Shown: positions 9,761-20,250, counted from the first letter of the stretch. The stretch is 64,000 nt of DNA from an uncultured bacterium (GCA_938018055.1 CALIKL010000011.1:1-64000), one strand, 5' to 3'. A program made the numbers and translations. The notes: generated from the letters alone by a model not told the origin.

Positions 9761-12340
9761 TCAGGACTTCTTCTTTGACGCGCGCTTACGACCACCGCTC
9801 TTTTTCTTTACCGCTTTGGCGTTGAGCAATTCAATCGCTTCATCCATGGTAACGGATTCGGCTGGTCGATTCTTAGGGAGCGAAGCATTGACACGTTGGT
9901 GCTTGACATAGGGACCGTAGCGTCCTTCCCAGATTTCAACCATTTCGCCCGATTCAGGATGCTCCCCAATCACCCGAAGCGGCTTGTTGCGGGCTTCTTT
10001 CTCCGCGATCAACTCAATGGCACGATCGTACCCGATGGCGAGAATGTCATCATCCTTTTTCAGGGAGGCGAATACGGATCCATGCTGCACATAGGGGCCG
10101 TATCGGCCGATGTTGGCCTTGATAACGGTACCGGTGTCAGGATGGTTGCCAAGCTCCTTGGGCAATTCGAGCAGTTTCAGAGCCTTGTCAAAATCCACGG
10201 ACGCCGGGTCCATGTTCTTGGGAACGGATATCCGTTTCGGTTTGCCTTCTTGTTCGTCGTCTCCGAGCTGAACGTAGGAGCCGTAGGGTCCTTTTTTGAC
10301 AAAGACAGGCATTTCGTGCTCGGGATGGATACCGAGTACGTCATCGCCACGCTCTTTTTCTGCGATGAAGCCTGCGAGGTCTTCTTGCTCAATATCGCCT
10401 GGAGCTGCGTCCGGCGGAATGGATGCTACTTTGCGATCCTCGCCGTCTTCCAACTCTACGTATGGGCCATACTTGCCCACGCGCACGATGTAGGGCGCCC
10501 ACTTCTCAAAGCTGATACCTGACACCTCACGGGCGTCTATTGAGTCAAGGCCAGAATCAATTGAGGATGCCAAACCCTTGTCGCCGTCATAAAAGGACTT
10601 CAGGTAAGGAGTGGCTTCCAGCTTGCCGTCCGCAATATCGTCGAGGACCTGCTCCATCCCGGCGGTAAAGCCTGTATCGACCAGGTTACCAAATTGCTGC
10701 TCCAACAGGTTGTTCGTAGCGAACGCCGTAAACGTTGGAATAAGCTGGCTGCCTCCGCGTCGAACATAACCGCGTCGCACGATGGTATCTATGATGGAGG
10801 CATACGTACTGGGACGACCGATTCCTTCCTGCTCGAGAATGCGAATCAGCGTGGCGTCCGTGTAACGGGCGGGGGGCTTGGTGGCATGGCCGCTCGCTTC
10901 CAGACCCTGCAGGTCTACGACGTCGCCTTCTTCAAGGGGTGGAAGCGGATTTTCCGAATTGTCGAGTGCGGCATCGGGATCATCGGAGCCTTCTACATAG
11001 GCTCGCATGAAACCGGCAAACTCAATGGTCTGACCTCCAGCCCGGAAGACAGATGCGTCGTCTCCGTCGCCCGCACCAATTCGCACGGTAGTTCTTCGAA
11101 TACGGGCATCAGCCATCTGAGAAGCCATGGTGCGCTTCCAGATCAGGTCGTACAGTGCCGCTTCCTGCCCAGCCAGTCCAATTTCTTCAGAGGTACGCAT
11201 CTCCGTTCCAGCTGGTCGGATGGCCTCGTGTGCCTCCTGTGCGTTTCGAACCTTACCGGAAAATGTTCGAGGTCCGTCACTCAAGAATGAGTCTCCGTAG
11301 CGGCTTGAGACCGCATCGCGTGCTGCCGATATGGCTTCTTTCGAAAGCGATGTGGAGTCGGTTCGCATGTACGTAATGAAACCTTGTTCATACAGCTTCT
11401 GTGCAACACGCATCGTGTCACGGGCTGACAAGCGGAGCTTGCGACTCGACTCCTGCTGAAGGGTGGACGTAATGAAAGGAGCTGTCGGACGCCTTGTTGT
11501 CATACGGTGCTCAACTTCCGTCACTGTCCAAGGCCCTTTGGGAAGAGAGGCTTCGAGCTCGCGCGCTCGATCTTCCTTCAGAACGAGCACATCCTTACCA
11601 TCGACGGTACCTTCCGCCAAACGGCCCGTGTTGTCGTCGAAGTCCCGTCCGGAGGCGAGACGCAGTCCCGCCGAGTGGGTCATCACGGCATCGAATGAAT
11701 TCCCGTTGGTACCCAGCCCTGCCTTCAGGTCCCAGTATTCTGCCGGAATAAACAGGATGCGCTCTTTTTCACGTTGAACCAGGATGCGGACGGCAACACT
11801 CTGAACACGTCCTGCTGACAGCTTTGGAGCGATCTTTTTCCACAACAGGGGGGAGATGGAGTATCCCACCAGGCGATCCAGAACGCGTCGCGTTTCCTGT
11901 GCCTCGACCAAGTTCTTGTCCATCTCACGCGTGTTTTCGAGCGCTTCCAGGATGGCAGGCTTGGTAATTTCGTGGAAAACCATGCGCCGGACCGGCACCT
12001 TCGGGTTCAGGACTTCCAGCAGGTGCCAGCCGATGGATTCTCCCTCACGGTCTTCATCCGTCGCGATAAAAAGCTCATCGGCGTCTTTGAGCGCCGTTTT
12101 CAGCTGCTTGACGACTTTTTTCTTGTCCGTGGGGACGATATAGAGAGGCGAAAAGTCCTCCTCGACGTTGACGCCAAGGCGTGACCATTTCTGCTTCTTG
12201 AACTTCTCTGGTATCTGCGATGCGGAGGGCGGAAGATCTCGGACATGGCCCATACTCGCCTCGACAACGTAGCTGTCGGGCAGGAATTTTCGAATGGTAC
12301 GGGCCTTGGTCGGGGATTCGACGACGACGAGTCGCTTCAT
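9761..12340 (-). CDS. topA: DNA topoisomerase I (type IA)
   Basis: TopA relaxes negative supercoils by passing one strand through a break in the other. The 859-residue protein starts MKRLVVVESPTKA (Toprim domain), has the DEDREGE metal motif near residue 100, and the catalytic Tyr at about residue 324 in FITYMRTDST. After the core there are no Cys4 zinc fingers; instead at least four repeats with the core G-x-YGxYV follow (GKYGPYVEL, GPYGSYVQL, GRYGPYVQH, GRYGPYVKH). The protein ends in a lysine/arginine tail that probably binds DNA. ATG 12340 fits family starts; ATG 12346 is two codons upstream. It is divergent from ppdK. Confidence 0.95.
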   Translation of the reverse strand: MKRLVVVESPTKARTIRKFLPDSYVVEASMGHVRDLPPSASQIPEKFKKQKWSRLGVNVEEDFSPLYIVPTDKKKVVKQLKTALKDADELFIATDEDREGESIGWHLLEVLNPKVPVRRMVFHEITKPAILEALENTREMDKNLVEAQETRRVLDRLVGYSISPLLWKKIAPKLSAGRVQSVAVRILVQREKERILFIPAEYWDLKAGLGTNGNSFDAVMTHSAGLRLASGRDFDDNTGRLAEGTVDGKDVLVLKEDRARELEASLPKGPWTVTEVEHRMTTRRPTAPFITSTLQQESSRKLRLSARDTMRVAQKLYEQGFITYMRTDSTSLSKEAISAARDAVSSRYGDSFLSDGPRTFSGKVRNAQEAHEAIRPAGTEMRTSEEIGLAGQEAALYDLIWKRTMASQMADARIRRTTVRIGAGDGDDASVFRAGGQTIEFAGFMRAYVEGSDDPDAALDNSENPLPPLEEGDVVDLQGLEASGHATKPPARYTDATLIRILEQEGIGRPSTYASIIDTIVRRGYVRRGGSQLIPTFTAFATNNLLEQQFGNLVDTGFTAGMEQVLDDIADGKLEATPYLKSFYDGDKGLASSIDSGLDSIDAREVSGISFEKWAPYIVRVGKYGPYVELEDGEDRKVASIPPDAAPGDIEQEDLAGFIAEKERGDDVLGIHPEHEMPVFVKKGPYGSYVQLGDDEQEGKPKRISVPKNMDPASVDFDKALKLLELPKELGNHPDTGTVIKANIGRYGPYVQHGSVFASLKKDDDILAIGYDRAIELIAEKEARNKPLRVIGEHPESGEMVEIWEGRYGPYVKHQRVNASLPKNRPAESVTMDEAIELLNAKAVKKKSGGRKRASKKKS

Positions 12341-12548
12341 GTGCATACGCAGGGGAGTGGGCCGGCAGATTCTCGGAAACATGGCCTCCCATGTGGGGCC
12401 GTTCCGAGAGCAGCCAGCATTTCAAAATTGACCCCTCTCACGCGTCGCCGGTGCTTGCGTTCCGAAAAATGCTGGATCCGTCTGGAAGCGCTACCAGTCT
12501 TTAATGATTTCTTAGAACGCAATTCCAAAGGTGGGAGGACGCGCAACG

Positions 12549-12556
12549 TATATTTG
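12549..12556 (+). promoter_or_regulatory. Possible Bacteroidota-type -7 box upstream of ppdK
   Basis: TATATTTG matches the Bacteroidota -7 consensus TAnnTTTG exactly and lies about 130 bases before the ppdK start in the 343-base gap between the divergent topA and ppdK. No good TTG element is visible at the right distance upstream, so this is only a candidate. The rest of the gap shows no hairpin or open frame I would call. Confidence 0.3.
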
Positions 12557-12683
12557 TCCGGATTCGCCCGGAGCAAAAAATGCGCATGGGCGGGGCCCTC
12601 ACGACGTGCTGCTTGATAGCAGGCAAGGATTACCCATCCAGTCGTGTTGCCAAGACACTTCATCCACGGATACCATACAAGAG

Positions 12684-15329
12684 ATGGCTGACAATCTGAC
12701 GAAACTGGTCTACAAATTCGGCGACGCTGTTGCCGAAGGAGACAAGTCCATGAAAGCCCACCTGGGCGGCAAGGGCGCAAACCTCTCTGAAATGAGCTCG
12801 ATCGGAATGCCTGTACCTCCGGGCTTCACGATCAACACCGACAGCTGTAAATACTACAGCGACAACGACGGTGTATGGCCAGCTAGTCTCGACGAACAGG
12901 TTCGCGACGGTATCGATCACATCGCGTCCCAGATGGGCGCCGGATTCGGCGACTCGGAAAACCCGTTGCTCGTTTCGGTCCGCTCTGGCGCGGCCGTATC
13001 CATGCCGGGGATGATGGACACTGTTCTCAACCTGGGTCTGAATGACGCCGCGGTTGAAGGACTGGCCAGCAAGAGCGGCAACGCCCGCTTTGCATATGAT
13101 TCCTATCGTCGCTTTATCGACATGTTCGGTGATGTGGTTATGGGCGTCCACCATGAGTACTTCGAGCACGCCATCGAAGGGTTGAAACAGGAGCGTGGTG
13201 TCAGCAACGACGTCGACCTGACGGCTGACGACTTGAAAGAATTGGTCGAGCGTTACAAAGCCATCTACCAGCAGCATACGGGCTCTCTCTTCCCGAATGA
13301 CCCGTATGAGCAGCTCAAGCTGTCCATCAATGCCGTTTTTGGCTCCTGGGACAGCGAGCGTGCCGTCAAGTACCGTACGATCAACAAGATCACCGGTCTG
13401 ATCGGTACGGCAGTGAACGTTCAGGCCATGGTATTTGGCAACATGGGCGAAGGTAGTGGAACCGGCGTGCTCTTTACGCGCAACCCGTCCACAGGAGAGA
13501 ACAAGCTTTACGGCGAGTTCCTGGTCAACGCCCAGGGTGAAGACGTTGTAGCTGGTATCCGTACGCCGGAAGACATTTCCCAGATGGCTGACGAATTTCC
13601 GGCCGCTTACGAGCGCCTGGTTGACGTCACTGAGCGTCTGGAGAAGCATTATCGCAACATGCAGGACATTGAGTTCACCGTCCAGGACGGTAACCTGTTC
13701 ATCCTGCAGACGCGAAATGGCAAGCGTACCGGTGCCGCCGCAGTCAAAATTGCCGTGGACATGGTCGAAGAAGGACTGATCTCCACGAAGGAGGCTGTGC
13801 GCGACATGGTCGAGCCGGGTCACCTGGATCAGCTGCTCCACCCCGGATTCGAAGATCCAGAGGCCTACAAGAGCGATGTGATTGCGACCGGTCTTCCGGC
13901 GTCACCGGGTGCCGCCGTGGGTAAAGTGGTCTTCTCCGCAGACGAAGCGGAAGCCCGTCACGCAGCAGGCGAGAAAGTCATCCTGGTCCGTATCGAGACC
14001 AGTCCGGAAGACGTTGGCGGGATGAATGCTGCAGAGGGTATCCTCACCAGCCGTGGTGGCATGACGAGCCATGCTGCCGTTGTAGCCCGTGGTTGGGGCA
14101 AGCCCTGTGTCGCCGGTTGCGGCGATGTCGTTATCGACTACAAGAGTGGCTCCTTCAAGGTCGGTGACACGACGGTCAACGACGGAGATTGGGTTTCCAT
14201 CAATGGTACGACGGGCGAGGTCATCGTCGGTGCTCAGAGCCTTGTAGCTCCCGAGCTTACCGGTGATTTTGGAACGTTCATGGCGTGGGCCGACGAGTAC
14301 CGCACGATGAACGTGCGTACGAATGCCGACTCACCTGCTGACTCGGAGAAAGCCATCGAATTCGGTGCAGAAGGCATCGGTCTTTGCCGCACAGAGCACA
14401 TGTTCTTCGAAGGCGATCGCGTGGACAGTGTCCGCGAGATGATTCTGGCTTCTGACCTTGAATCACGCAAAGCGGCCCTGGCCAAACTGCTTCCTTACCA
14501 GAAAGAGGACTTCCTTGGCATCTTCAAAGCCATGGCCGGCAAGCCGGTAACGGTTCGCTTGCTGGATCCGCCACTCCACGAGTTCCTGCCTCATGGTGAG
14601 GAAGGCATGCGTGAGATGGCCGATAAGATGGGCGTCTCCTATGAGGAGGTTCACGCCAAAGTCGAGTCGCTGTCCGAGTTCAACCCGATGCTCGGTCACC
14701 GCGGTTGCCGTCTGGGTATCACCTACCCTGAAATCACGGAGATGCAGACGCGTGCCATTATCGAGGCAGCCGTCGAATTATCCCAAGAAGGTGTTGCAGT
14801 GCATCCCGAGATCATGGTACCTCTTATCGGTACGGTCGAGGAGTTTGCCAACCAGAAAGCTGTCATTTCTGCTACTGCAGACAAAGTGTTCGAAGAGAAG
14901 GGCGCTCGCGTGGATTACCTGATCGGTACCATGATCGAGATCCCACGTGCAGCACTGACGGCAGACCAGGTCGCCGCCGAAGCAGAGTTCTTCTCCTTTG
15001 GAACGAACGATCTCACGCAGATGACCTTCGGTTACAGCCGAGACGATGCAGGCGTCTTTCTGCCTGAGTACGTCGATCGTAAGATTCTTGCCGATGATCC
15101 TTTCCAGTCACTCGACGTCAATGGTGTCGGTCAGCTGGTCCGGATGGGCACCGAGCGCGGTCGTTCAGCGCGTGAAGGCCTGAAGGTGGGAATTTGTGGC
15201 GAGCATGGTGGTGATCCACGCTCGGTACATTTCTGCTTCGAAGTGGGCATGGATTACGTGTCCTGCTCACCGTTCCGAGTACCGATTGCTCGTCTTGCCG
15301 CTGCCCAGGCAGCGCTGGCAGCAGAGTAA
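12684..15329 (+). CDS. ppdK: Pyruvate, phosphate dikinase
   Basis: PPDK reversibly converts pyruvate, ATP and phosphate to phosphoenolpyruvate, AMP and PPi, linking to enolase (30.8-32.1 kb). The 881-residue protein starts at ATG 12684 with [14 protein letters not shown]. The order is an ATP-grasp domain, a swivelling phosphohistidine domain with catalytic His near 463 in [13 protein letters not shown], and a PEP-binding barrel with catalytic Cys near 838 in [10 protein letters not shown]. The conserved Thr next to the His (GGMTSH), target of the plant regulatory protein, is present. The frame continues upstream to 12531, but that part is unconserved. A strong terminator follows the stop. Confidence 0.96.
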   Translation: MADNLTKLVYKFGDAVAEGDKSMKAHLGGKGANLSEMSSIGMPVPPGFTINTDSCKYYSDNDGVWPASLDEQVRDGIDHIASQMGAGFGDSENPLLVSVRSGAAVSMPGMMDTVLNLGLNDAAVEGLASKSGNARFAYDSYRRFIDMFGDVVMGVHHEYFEHAIEGLKQERGVSNDVDLTADDLKELVERYKAIYQQHTGSLFPNDPYEQLKLSINAVFGSWDSERAVKYRTINKITGLIGTAVNVQAMVFGNMGEGSGTGVLFTRNPSTGENKLYGEFLVNAQGEDVVAGIRTPEDISQMADEFPAAYERLVDVTERLEKHYRNMQDIEFTVQDGNLFILQTRNGKRTGAAAVKIAVDMVEEGLISTKEAVRDMVEPGHLDQLLHPGFEDPEAYKSDVIATGLPASPGAAVGKVVFSADEAEARHAAGEKVILVRIETSPEDVGGMNAAEGILTSRGGMTSHAAVVARGWGKPCVAGCGDVVIDYKSGSFKVGDTTVNDGDWVSINGTTGEVIVGAQSLVAPELTGDFGTFMAWADEYRTMNVRTNADSPADSEKAIEFGAEGIGLCRTEHMFFEGDRVDSVREMILASDLESRKAALAKLLPYQKEDFLGIFKAMAGKPVTVRLLDPPLHEFLPHGEEGMREMADKMGVSYEEVHAKVESLSEFNPMLGHRGCRLGITYPEITEMQTRAIIEAAVELSQEGVAVHPEIMVPLIGTVEEFANQKAVISATADKVFEEKGARVDYLIGTMIEIPRAALTADQVAAEAEFFSFGTNDLTQMTFGYSRDDAGVFLPEYVDRKILADDPFQSLDVNGVGQLVRMGTERGRSAREGLKVGICGEHGGDPRSVHFCFEVGMDYVSCSPFRVPIARLAAAQAALAAE

Positions 15330-15390
15330 GGCGGACTCAGGCTTATTCATCCATGCGCCTTTTCCGGCCGTGGGTTGAATCAGTTCGTGA

Positions 15391-15428
15391 CGGGCGGGCG
15401 GCCAGATGGCCGCCCGCCCGTTTGCTTT
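15391..15428 (+). terminator. Rho-independent terminator after ppdK
   Basis: A 13-base perfect GC stem (15391-15403 with 15408-15420) closes an AGAT loop and is followed by TTTGCTTT. It lies 62 bases after the ppdK stop and before the next gene at 15537, so it separates ppdK from the small gene pair. Confidence 0.9.
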
Positions 15429-15536
15429 CATGGAGAGTGCCGTTCCTGACATCGTAGTCGAAGATCCCGCGGCGATATGTAACCTCACGAGAGCCATTCC
15501 GTTGAAAGGGGCATAACACGCAAATGAGGACCAGTC

Positions 15537-15965
15537 ATGTCGGACAAAGAACAGGCCAACAAACACGACGATGCTGCCGAGCACGACCACGCTGAGCAGG
15601 AATCAGGGCATAGCCGATCGGATGCTTATGAACAGGCCCGAAGTCAGTTTGACGATCTGGGTACTGAAGAGAAAGCCGCGTTTCTGGTAGAATCAATCGT
15701 CCATACGGTTACCGAGGGGCTGCGGGAGGTCTCTGAGCAGGTTTCAGAAGCGTTCAAGCAGGCATGCGAGACGGCCGAGGCGGAAGCCCGCAAGTATCAG
15801 GGATCGTCGGACGAGGAAATCGTCGTAGAAGATGTCGATGAGTCAGGGGCTGATGCCGACGCAGACCAAAGCGCGAAGGCAAAGAAGAGCGCCAAGAAAG
15901 GGAGCTCCAAGAGCAGCTCGAAGACCAAAAAGACGACCAAGAAGAAGAGCGAGTCAGATGGCTGA
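15537..15965 (+). CDS. Phasin-like helical protein with acidic linker and lysine-rich tail
   Basis: No family is recognised with certainty. The 142-residue protein has a polar His/Asp/Glu N-terminus, an amphipathic helical core (about 45-90, with EKAAFLVESIVHTVTEGL), an acidic linker, and a Lys/Ser/Thr tail of about 30 residues resembling histone-H1-like or PhaF/AlgP tails. Such tails usually bind nucleic acid or polyanions, and helical cores of this kind occur in phasins. Its last 8 bases overlap the start of the next gene, so the two are translationally coupled. Its core resembles the core of that partner. Granule association or nucleoid binding would be guesses. Confidence 0.7.
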   Translation: MSDKEQANKHDDAAEHDHAEQESGHSRSDAYEQARSQFDDLGTEEKAAFLVESIVHTVTEGLREVSEQVSEAFKQACETAEAEARKYQGSSDEEIVVEDVDESGADADADQSAKAKKSAKKGSSKSSSKTKKTTKKKSESDG

Positions 15966-16176
15966 GCCAGACAACAGACTGGTTGAATTCAACCGGCTGA
16001 ATCCGGTGGGCAAAGCAGTCTTCATTGCCGGAAGTGCCTTCAAGACGTTGGGTGAGATACTGGACTTCACCGTTGGCGCCATTGGAACAGTTTGGACCGA
16101 GGCCGAAAAAGCGTTCAATGACGAAATAGATGATGGCGTTGAAGACGCCAAGATCATCGACGAAGATCGCGTCTGA
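15958..16176 (+). CDS. Small helical partner protein overlapping the phasin-like gene
   Basis: A 72-residue protein starting at ATG 15958, inside the last codons of the preceding gene (shared ATGGCTGA). The core KAVFIAGSAFKTLGEIL lines up with KAAFLVESIVHTVTEGL of its neighbour: Lys, Ala, Phe, Ser, Thr, Glu and Leu are kept at the same spacing. It lacks the lysine tail and ends acidic (DDGVEDAKIIDEDRV). The overlap and shared core suggest a two-subunit assembly with one tailed and one tail-less subunit. The stop lies 6 bases from the end of the convergent lon gene, leaving no room for a separate terminator. Confidence 0.68.
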   Translation: MAEPDNRLVEFNRLNPVGKAVFIAGSAFKTLGEILDFTVGAIGTVWTEAEKAFNDEIDDGVEDAKIIDEDRV

Positions 16177-16182
16177 AACAGA

Positions 16183-18681
16183 TCAGGCGTTCGCTTGCGT
16201 GGCTGAACCCGATCCTAATCCTCGTCCCATCCTTTCCTTGTCCGGGATAGTAAAGTAGGTCGCCGGGTTGTTGGCCTGCGTTTTGAGCAATACTTGACCT
16301 ACGACGTCCTCCATTCGGCTGACGTACGAAATGGCCAAGCCTCTCAAGGACGAAGGTTTGATTTCCTCCACATCCTTCTTGTTCTTCTGCGGGAGGATCA
16401 CATGTTTGATGCCGGCACGCTTTGCCGCGAGTACCTTCTCCTTGATGCCGCCTACGGGCAGAACCATACCACGAAGAGTTATCTCTCCGGTCATTGCGAT
16501 ATTGTGCTTGACCTTGCGCTGGGTGTAAATCGAGATCAAGGCACTCAGCATAGCCACCCCCGCTGAGGGGCCATCTTTCGGAATGGCACCAGCCGGTACG
16601 TGAATATGCAGATCCCAGTACCTGAAAGCATCGGCAGGGATATCCCACGTGTCGGAATTCGCTTTTACATAGGAAAGGGCAGCTTGCGCCGATTCCTTCA
16701 TGACATCGCCCAGCTGACCCGTGAGGATCATCCGACCGTTGCCTCGTGACACCGAGGCCTCTATGAACAGGATGTCCCCACCGACGGGTGTCCAGGCCAA
16801 TCCAGTTGCCACACCCGGAACAGCCGTACGTTCGGCCACATCCGAGAAATACCTGCGCGCCTTGAGGTAGGACTCAATTTCTTCAGGCTCTACTTTCTCG
16901 CCTTCCGATTCGCCCATGGCCACTTTTTTGGCTACGCCACGTGCTACAGAACCAATGGTTCGTTCCAACTGGCGTACCCCGGACTCGCGCGTGTAGCCGT
17001 CAATGACCAGCTCAAGAGCCTTCTTGGTCAGTGAGAACTGGTCATTGGTGAGACCATTGCGCTCAATTTGTCTCGGAACCAGATACTGCTTGGCGATCGC
17101 CAACTTTTCTTCCTGGGTATATCCGTTGATCTCGATCATTTCCATGCGGTCGCGAAGCGGTGCAGGGATGCGCTCGAGATAGTTGGCCGTAGCAATGAAG
17201 AGGACTTTCGAGAGATCGTAATCAGCTTCCAGGTAGTGGTCGTTGAATGCATTGTTCTGCTCGGGGTCCAGCACTTCAAGCAGAGCGGAGGACGGATCCC
17301 CCCTGAAATCTGAGCCTAACTTGTCGACCTCATCCAGCATGAATACCGGGTTGGCTGTACCGGCCTTTTTCATCCCCTGGATCACCCGTCCGGGCAATGC
17401 GCCGACATAGGTGCGACGGTGACCACGAATTTCTGCCTCGTCGCGAACGCCACCGAGGGACATACGGACGAATTCCCGACCGAGTGCCCGCGCGATGCTT
17501 TTTCCCAGACTGGTTTTCCCAACCCCTGGAGGTCCATGAAAACATAGAATGGGTGCCTTCATGTCACCCTTCAACTTCAGGACGGCCAAATACTCCAGGA
17601 TGCGCTGCTTGACCGACTCGAGACCGTAATGGTCCTCATTCAGAATGTTGCCCGCCTTCTTGATGTCGAGCTTGTCCTTGGAATATTCCAGCCAGGGTAT
17701 ATCCAGGATCCAGTCAACATAGTTGCGTGTCACTGCATAGTCGGGCGACGCAGGGTTGGAGCGGGCCAGTTTCTCCAGCTCTTTGTTCAGGATCTCCTTG
17801 ACATGATCGGGAAGGGGCTTCTTTGCCGCCTTTTCGCGCAGCTCGCGAACCTCACCGGCATTTCCCTCTGACTCGCCCAGTTCATCCTGAATGGCCTTCA
17901 ATTGCTGGCGAAGCAGGTATTCCCGTTGCTGCTGATCGACATCCGTCTTGACGCGAGAACGGATTTCTTCTGAGAGCTGCAGGACCTGAAGCTCCTGATT
18001 CAGGTGCTCCATGACCAGCTCGGCCCGGTCAATCAAAGGAAGGGTCTCGAGCAACTCCTGCTTGTCTTCCACCTCAATCTGAAGATTGGAGGCAATAAAA
18101 TGAATCAGGAAGGTCGGCGACTCGATATTTTGAATCGCATATGCCGCCTCGCTGGGAAGGTTGGGCGACAGGTTTACAATCTGAATGGCCAGCTCCTTGA
18201 TCGAACGGATACGGGCCTGCACTTCGATATCCTCATCACCCATGTCTTCCACGATCGGCTCGACCCGTGCCGTGAAATAGGGCTCCGTATCCACATATTG
18301 GGAGACGCGAAAACGTCGTTTTCCCTGAATCACGATGGACTTGGACCCATCGGGCATCTTGATGAGCTTCAGGATGCTGGCAACCGTACCGTACTCATAC
18401 AGGTCGTCCGGTGTTGGATCCTCTGTGTCGGCGCTGCGCTGAGCTACGACGCCAATCAGGCGATCATCGCTGAAAGCGTCTTTTACCAGTTTCAGAGAGG
18501 TATCACGTCCCACCGTAATGGGCAGTACCACACCGGGGAAGAGGACTGTGTTGCGTAGCGTCAAGATGGGGAGCGTGTCGGGAATGTCCGACCGGCTCAT
18601 TTCCTTCTCTTCGTCAGCGGTTGGCAGCGGAATACTCTGTTCCGGATCGTCGTCGAGCAGAAGTACGATGTCTGAGTGCAT
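16183..18681 (-). CDS. lon: ATP-dependent protease Lon
   Basis: Lon is a cytosolic AAA+ serine protease that degrades damaged and regulatory proteins. The 832-residue protein has the N-terminal LON substrate domain ([14 protein letters not shown]), a coiled coil, an AAA+ module with Walker [13 protein letters not shown] near residue 385 and Walker [10 protein letters not shown], and a protease domain with the Ser in [11 protein letters not shown] (about residue 706) and the Lys in [17 protein letters not shown] 18681 gives the short acidic N-terminus seen in Bacteroidota homologues; ATG 18711 is in frame upstream. Heat-shock control is typical of the family, but I see no clear operator in the 99-base upstream gap. 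Confidence 0.95.
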   Translation of the reverse strand: MHSDIVLLLDDDPEQSIPLPTADEEKEMSRSDIPDTLPILTLRNTVLFPGVVLPITVGRDTSLKLVKDAFSDDRLIGVVAQRSADTEDPTPDDLYEYGTVASILKLIKMPDGSKSIVIQGKRRFRVSQYVDTEPYFTARVEPIVEDMGDEDIEVQARIRSIKELAIQIVNLSPNLPSEAAYAIQNIESPTFLIHFIASNLQIEVEDKQELLETLPLIDRAELVMEHLNQELQVLQLSEEIRSRVKTDVDQQQREYLLRQQLKAIQDELGESEGNAGEVRELREKAAKKPLPDHVKEILNKELEKLARSNPASPDYAVTRNYVDWILDIPWLEYSKDKLDIKKAGNILNEDHYGLESVKQRILEYLAVLKLKGDMKAPILCFHGPPGVGKTSLGKSIARALGREFVRMSLGGVRDEAEIRGHRRTYVGALPGRVIQGMKKAGTANPVFMLDEVDKLGSDFRGDPSSALLEVLDPEQNNAFNDHYLEADYDLSKVLFIATANYLERIPAPLRDRMEMIEINGYTQEEKLAIAKQYLVPRQIERNGLTNDQFSLTKKALELVIDGYTRESGVRQLERTIGSVARGVAKKVAMGESEGEKVEPEEIESYLKARRYFSDVAERTAVPGVATGLAWTPVGGDILFIEASVSRGNGRMILTGQLGDVMKESAQAALSYVKANSDTWDIPADAFRYWDLHIHVPAGAIPKDGPSAGVAMLSALISIYTQRKVKHNIAMTGEITLRGMVLPVGGIKEKVLAAKRAGIKHVILPQKNKKDVEEIKPSSLRGLAISYVSRMEDVVGQVLLKTQANNPATYFTIPDKERMGRGLGSGSATQANA

Positions 18682-18810
18682 GTAGCAGAAACTGATTGGC
18701 TGGATCGTCATCGGGCCGGGTACAACAACCAGGCCAAATGAGGAAACAGACGAAATACGTTAAAATCACTGACAATGTGTCCTGACGGTGGCAAAGATCC
18801 GGCCCATTCG

Positions 18811-20103
18811 TCAGGTCAGTTCCGCAATTACCGCCTGAACATCGTCAATCTTGAACGGCTTTGTCAGTACGCGGTTGATTTCCGCAGGATTGACATCGAT
18901 GTCCGTATCTCCCGTCAGAAGCAGGATAGGGACTTCCGGCATACGCTTTCGAACCTGGTGCGCAAACTCTCGTCCGGTCATTCCAGGCATGCCTTGATCG
19001 GTAAGGATCAGGTCCCATTCCTCGTCATTCAGCCGGTCGAGAGCCTCATGAGCCGAAGCTGCGGAGACCGCGTTATGGCCTCGCAGCGTCAAAAGTCGAG
19101 AAATCACATTCCGCACCATGTCCTCGTCATCAACCACCAGGATCGTTTGCGCTTCAATCTGATCGATCTGTTTATCGCTGGGAACGCGTACCGCTTGGGT
19201 CGGCTGTGTCTCACGTTCAGAAGGAAAGCGAAGGGTGAACACCGTGCCTTCTCCCTCGGTCGATTGGACCGCAATGCTGCCACCATGCTCACGCATCGTT
19301 CCAGCCGCAACGGCCAACCCCATCCCGTTTCCCACTTCTCCTTTGGTGGAAAAGAGAGGCTCGAATACCCGCTTTGCGACATCAGTGGGCATCCCTGTAC
19401 CAGAATCAGCAACTTCGATTCCTACGCCTTCCTCATCCACGAAAGATCGCACGGCGATGGTCCCGCCTTCAGGCAGGGCATGGATGGCATTCAGGATCAG
19501 GTTGACAAAAACATCCCGCAATTCGCTTCGAGTCCCGCGAACAGGCGGGATCTGGCCCGCCTCAAAGGTCGCTTCAATATGGATACCCTGTCGCCGTGGT
19601 TCGTTGTACCAATAGGGGCGAGTGAATTGCAGACAATCCTCAATCAACGCATTCATGTCGAGTGACTCGAAACTGGACTGTGCCTCCTGCCGGATATAGC
19701 GTTGAATGCGGGCAATGAGATCCGCTCCCGAGGAGGCGGCCGATTCAATTGTATTCAGGTGAGCTTCCTGCGCTGGTGCAGGTGGGGATTCAATACGCCA
19801 CAGCTCCAGGTGTCCAAGGATGCCAGAGAGCAGATTATTGAAATCATGCGCCATCCCCATCGTCATGCGTCCCAGCGTCTCCATGCGATGTCGCTGCGTT
19901 TGGCTTTCGGTCCAGGTAGTGGGCTCTGTAAGCACTTCGCCCGTGAGGGATACGGCGCAAATACGTCCATCGCTTGCGTCTGGGACCGGTACGAAGTGTA
20001 TCAATACAGGCGTCGGGATATCCCGCTGCCGGGACGGAATCATGAACAAGGCATGGGTGACGAGCGAACCACCAAGCGCTTCTTCGAGGTTTCTCGCAGC
20101 CAA
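18811..20103 (-). CDS. Hybrid sensor histidine kinase (kinase core plus receiver), N-terminus cut by in-frame TGA
   Basis: This frame encodes the end of a PAS-like sensor segment, a HisKA dimerisation helix with the phospho-His in MAHDFNNLL, a HATPase domain (N box NLILNAIHAL, G1 ADSGTGM, then GNGMGLAVAAG) and a C-terminal receiver with phospho-Asp in LILTDQGMPGM and Lys in TKPF. The 430-residue frame opens at a TTG at 20103, which is not a natural start: the PAS domain continues upstream in the same frame past a TGA at 20131-20133. The kinase and receiver look intact, so internal initiation could give an active but sensor-poor protein. It has no membrane segment and no adjacent response regulator. 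Confidence 0.75.
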   Translation of the reverse strand: MAARNLEEALGGSLVTHALFMIPSRQRDIPTPVLIHFVPVPDASDGRICAVSLTGEVLTEPTTWTESQTQRHRMETLGRMTMGMAHDFNNLLSGILGHLELWRIESPPAPAQEAHLNTIESAASSGADLIARIQRYIRQEAQSSFESLDMNALIEDCLQFTRPYWYNEPRRQGIHIEATFEAGQIPPVRGTRSELRDVFVNLILNAIHALPEGGTIAVRSFVDEEGVGIEVADSGTGMPTDVAKRVFEPLFSTKGEVGNGMGLAVAAGTMREHGGSIAVQSTEGEGTVFTLRFPSERETQPTQAVRVPSDKQIDQIEAQTILVVDDEDMVRNVISRLLTLRGHNAVSAASAHEALDRLNDEEWDLILTDQGMPGMTGREFAHQVRKRMPEVPILLLTGDTDIDVNPAEINRVLTKPFKIDDVQAVIAELT

Positions 20104-20130
20104 ATCCCGATCACCAGGGGACAGTCGGGC

Positions 20131-20250
20131 TCACAGCGAGTCGCCACTGCCAAACACGTGAGACCACGCCTCATTTCGAGAAAGCGGTGCGCCTTGCGCA
20201 TCAACCGTGGCAACCAGCAGGTCGGGCTCCAGGGAGGGAAGGGGTTCCAT
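20131..20250 (-). pseudogene. N-terminal PAS fragment of the hybrid kinase, ended by premature TGA
   Basis: From ATG 20250, 39 codons read into a PAS-like start (PDLLVATVDAQGAPLSRNEAW) and then hit TGA at 20131-20133. The next codons in the same frame (ARLSPGDRDLAARNLEEAL) continue the PAS fold and join the kinase frame without a shift. A single TGG to TGA change would explain it, since many PAS domains have an aromatic residue at that spot. It is either a recent nonsense mutation or a base-call error. The remaining 204 bases up to cbs hold no other feature I can name. Confidence 0.65.

Noticed and set aside
12660..13841. A 393-codon open frame on the minus strand inside ppdK
   Set aside because: It is antisense to a strongly conserved gene, its protein has no recognisable motif, and such shadows are common at this base composition.
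18775..19665. A 296-codon plus-strand frame opposite the histidine kinase
   Set aside because: The minus strand encodes clear kinase and receiver motifs here; the plus-strand product has none.
20131..20133. TGA as selenocysteine or as a Trp codon
   Set aside because: No selenocysteine insertion hairpin is seen, the site lies in a PAS loop without redox role, and TGA ends many other genes in the window.
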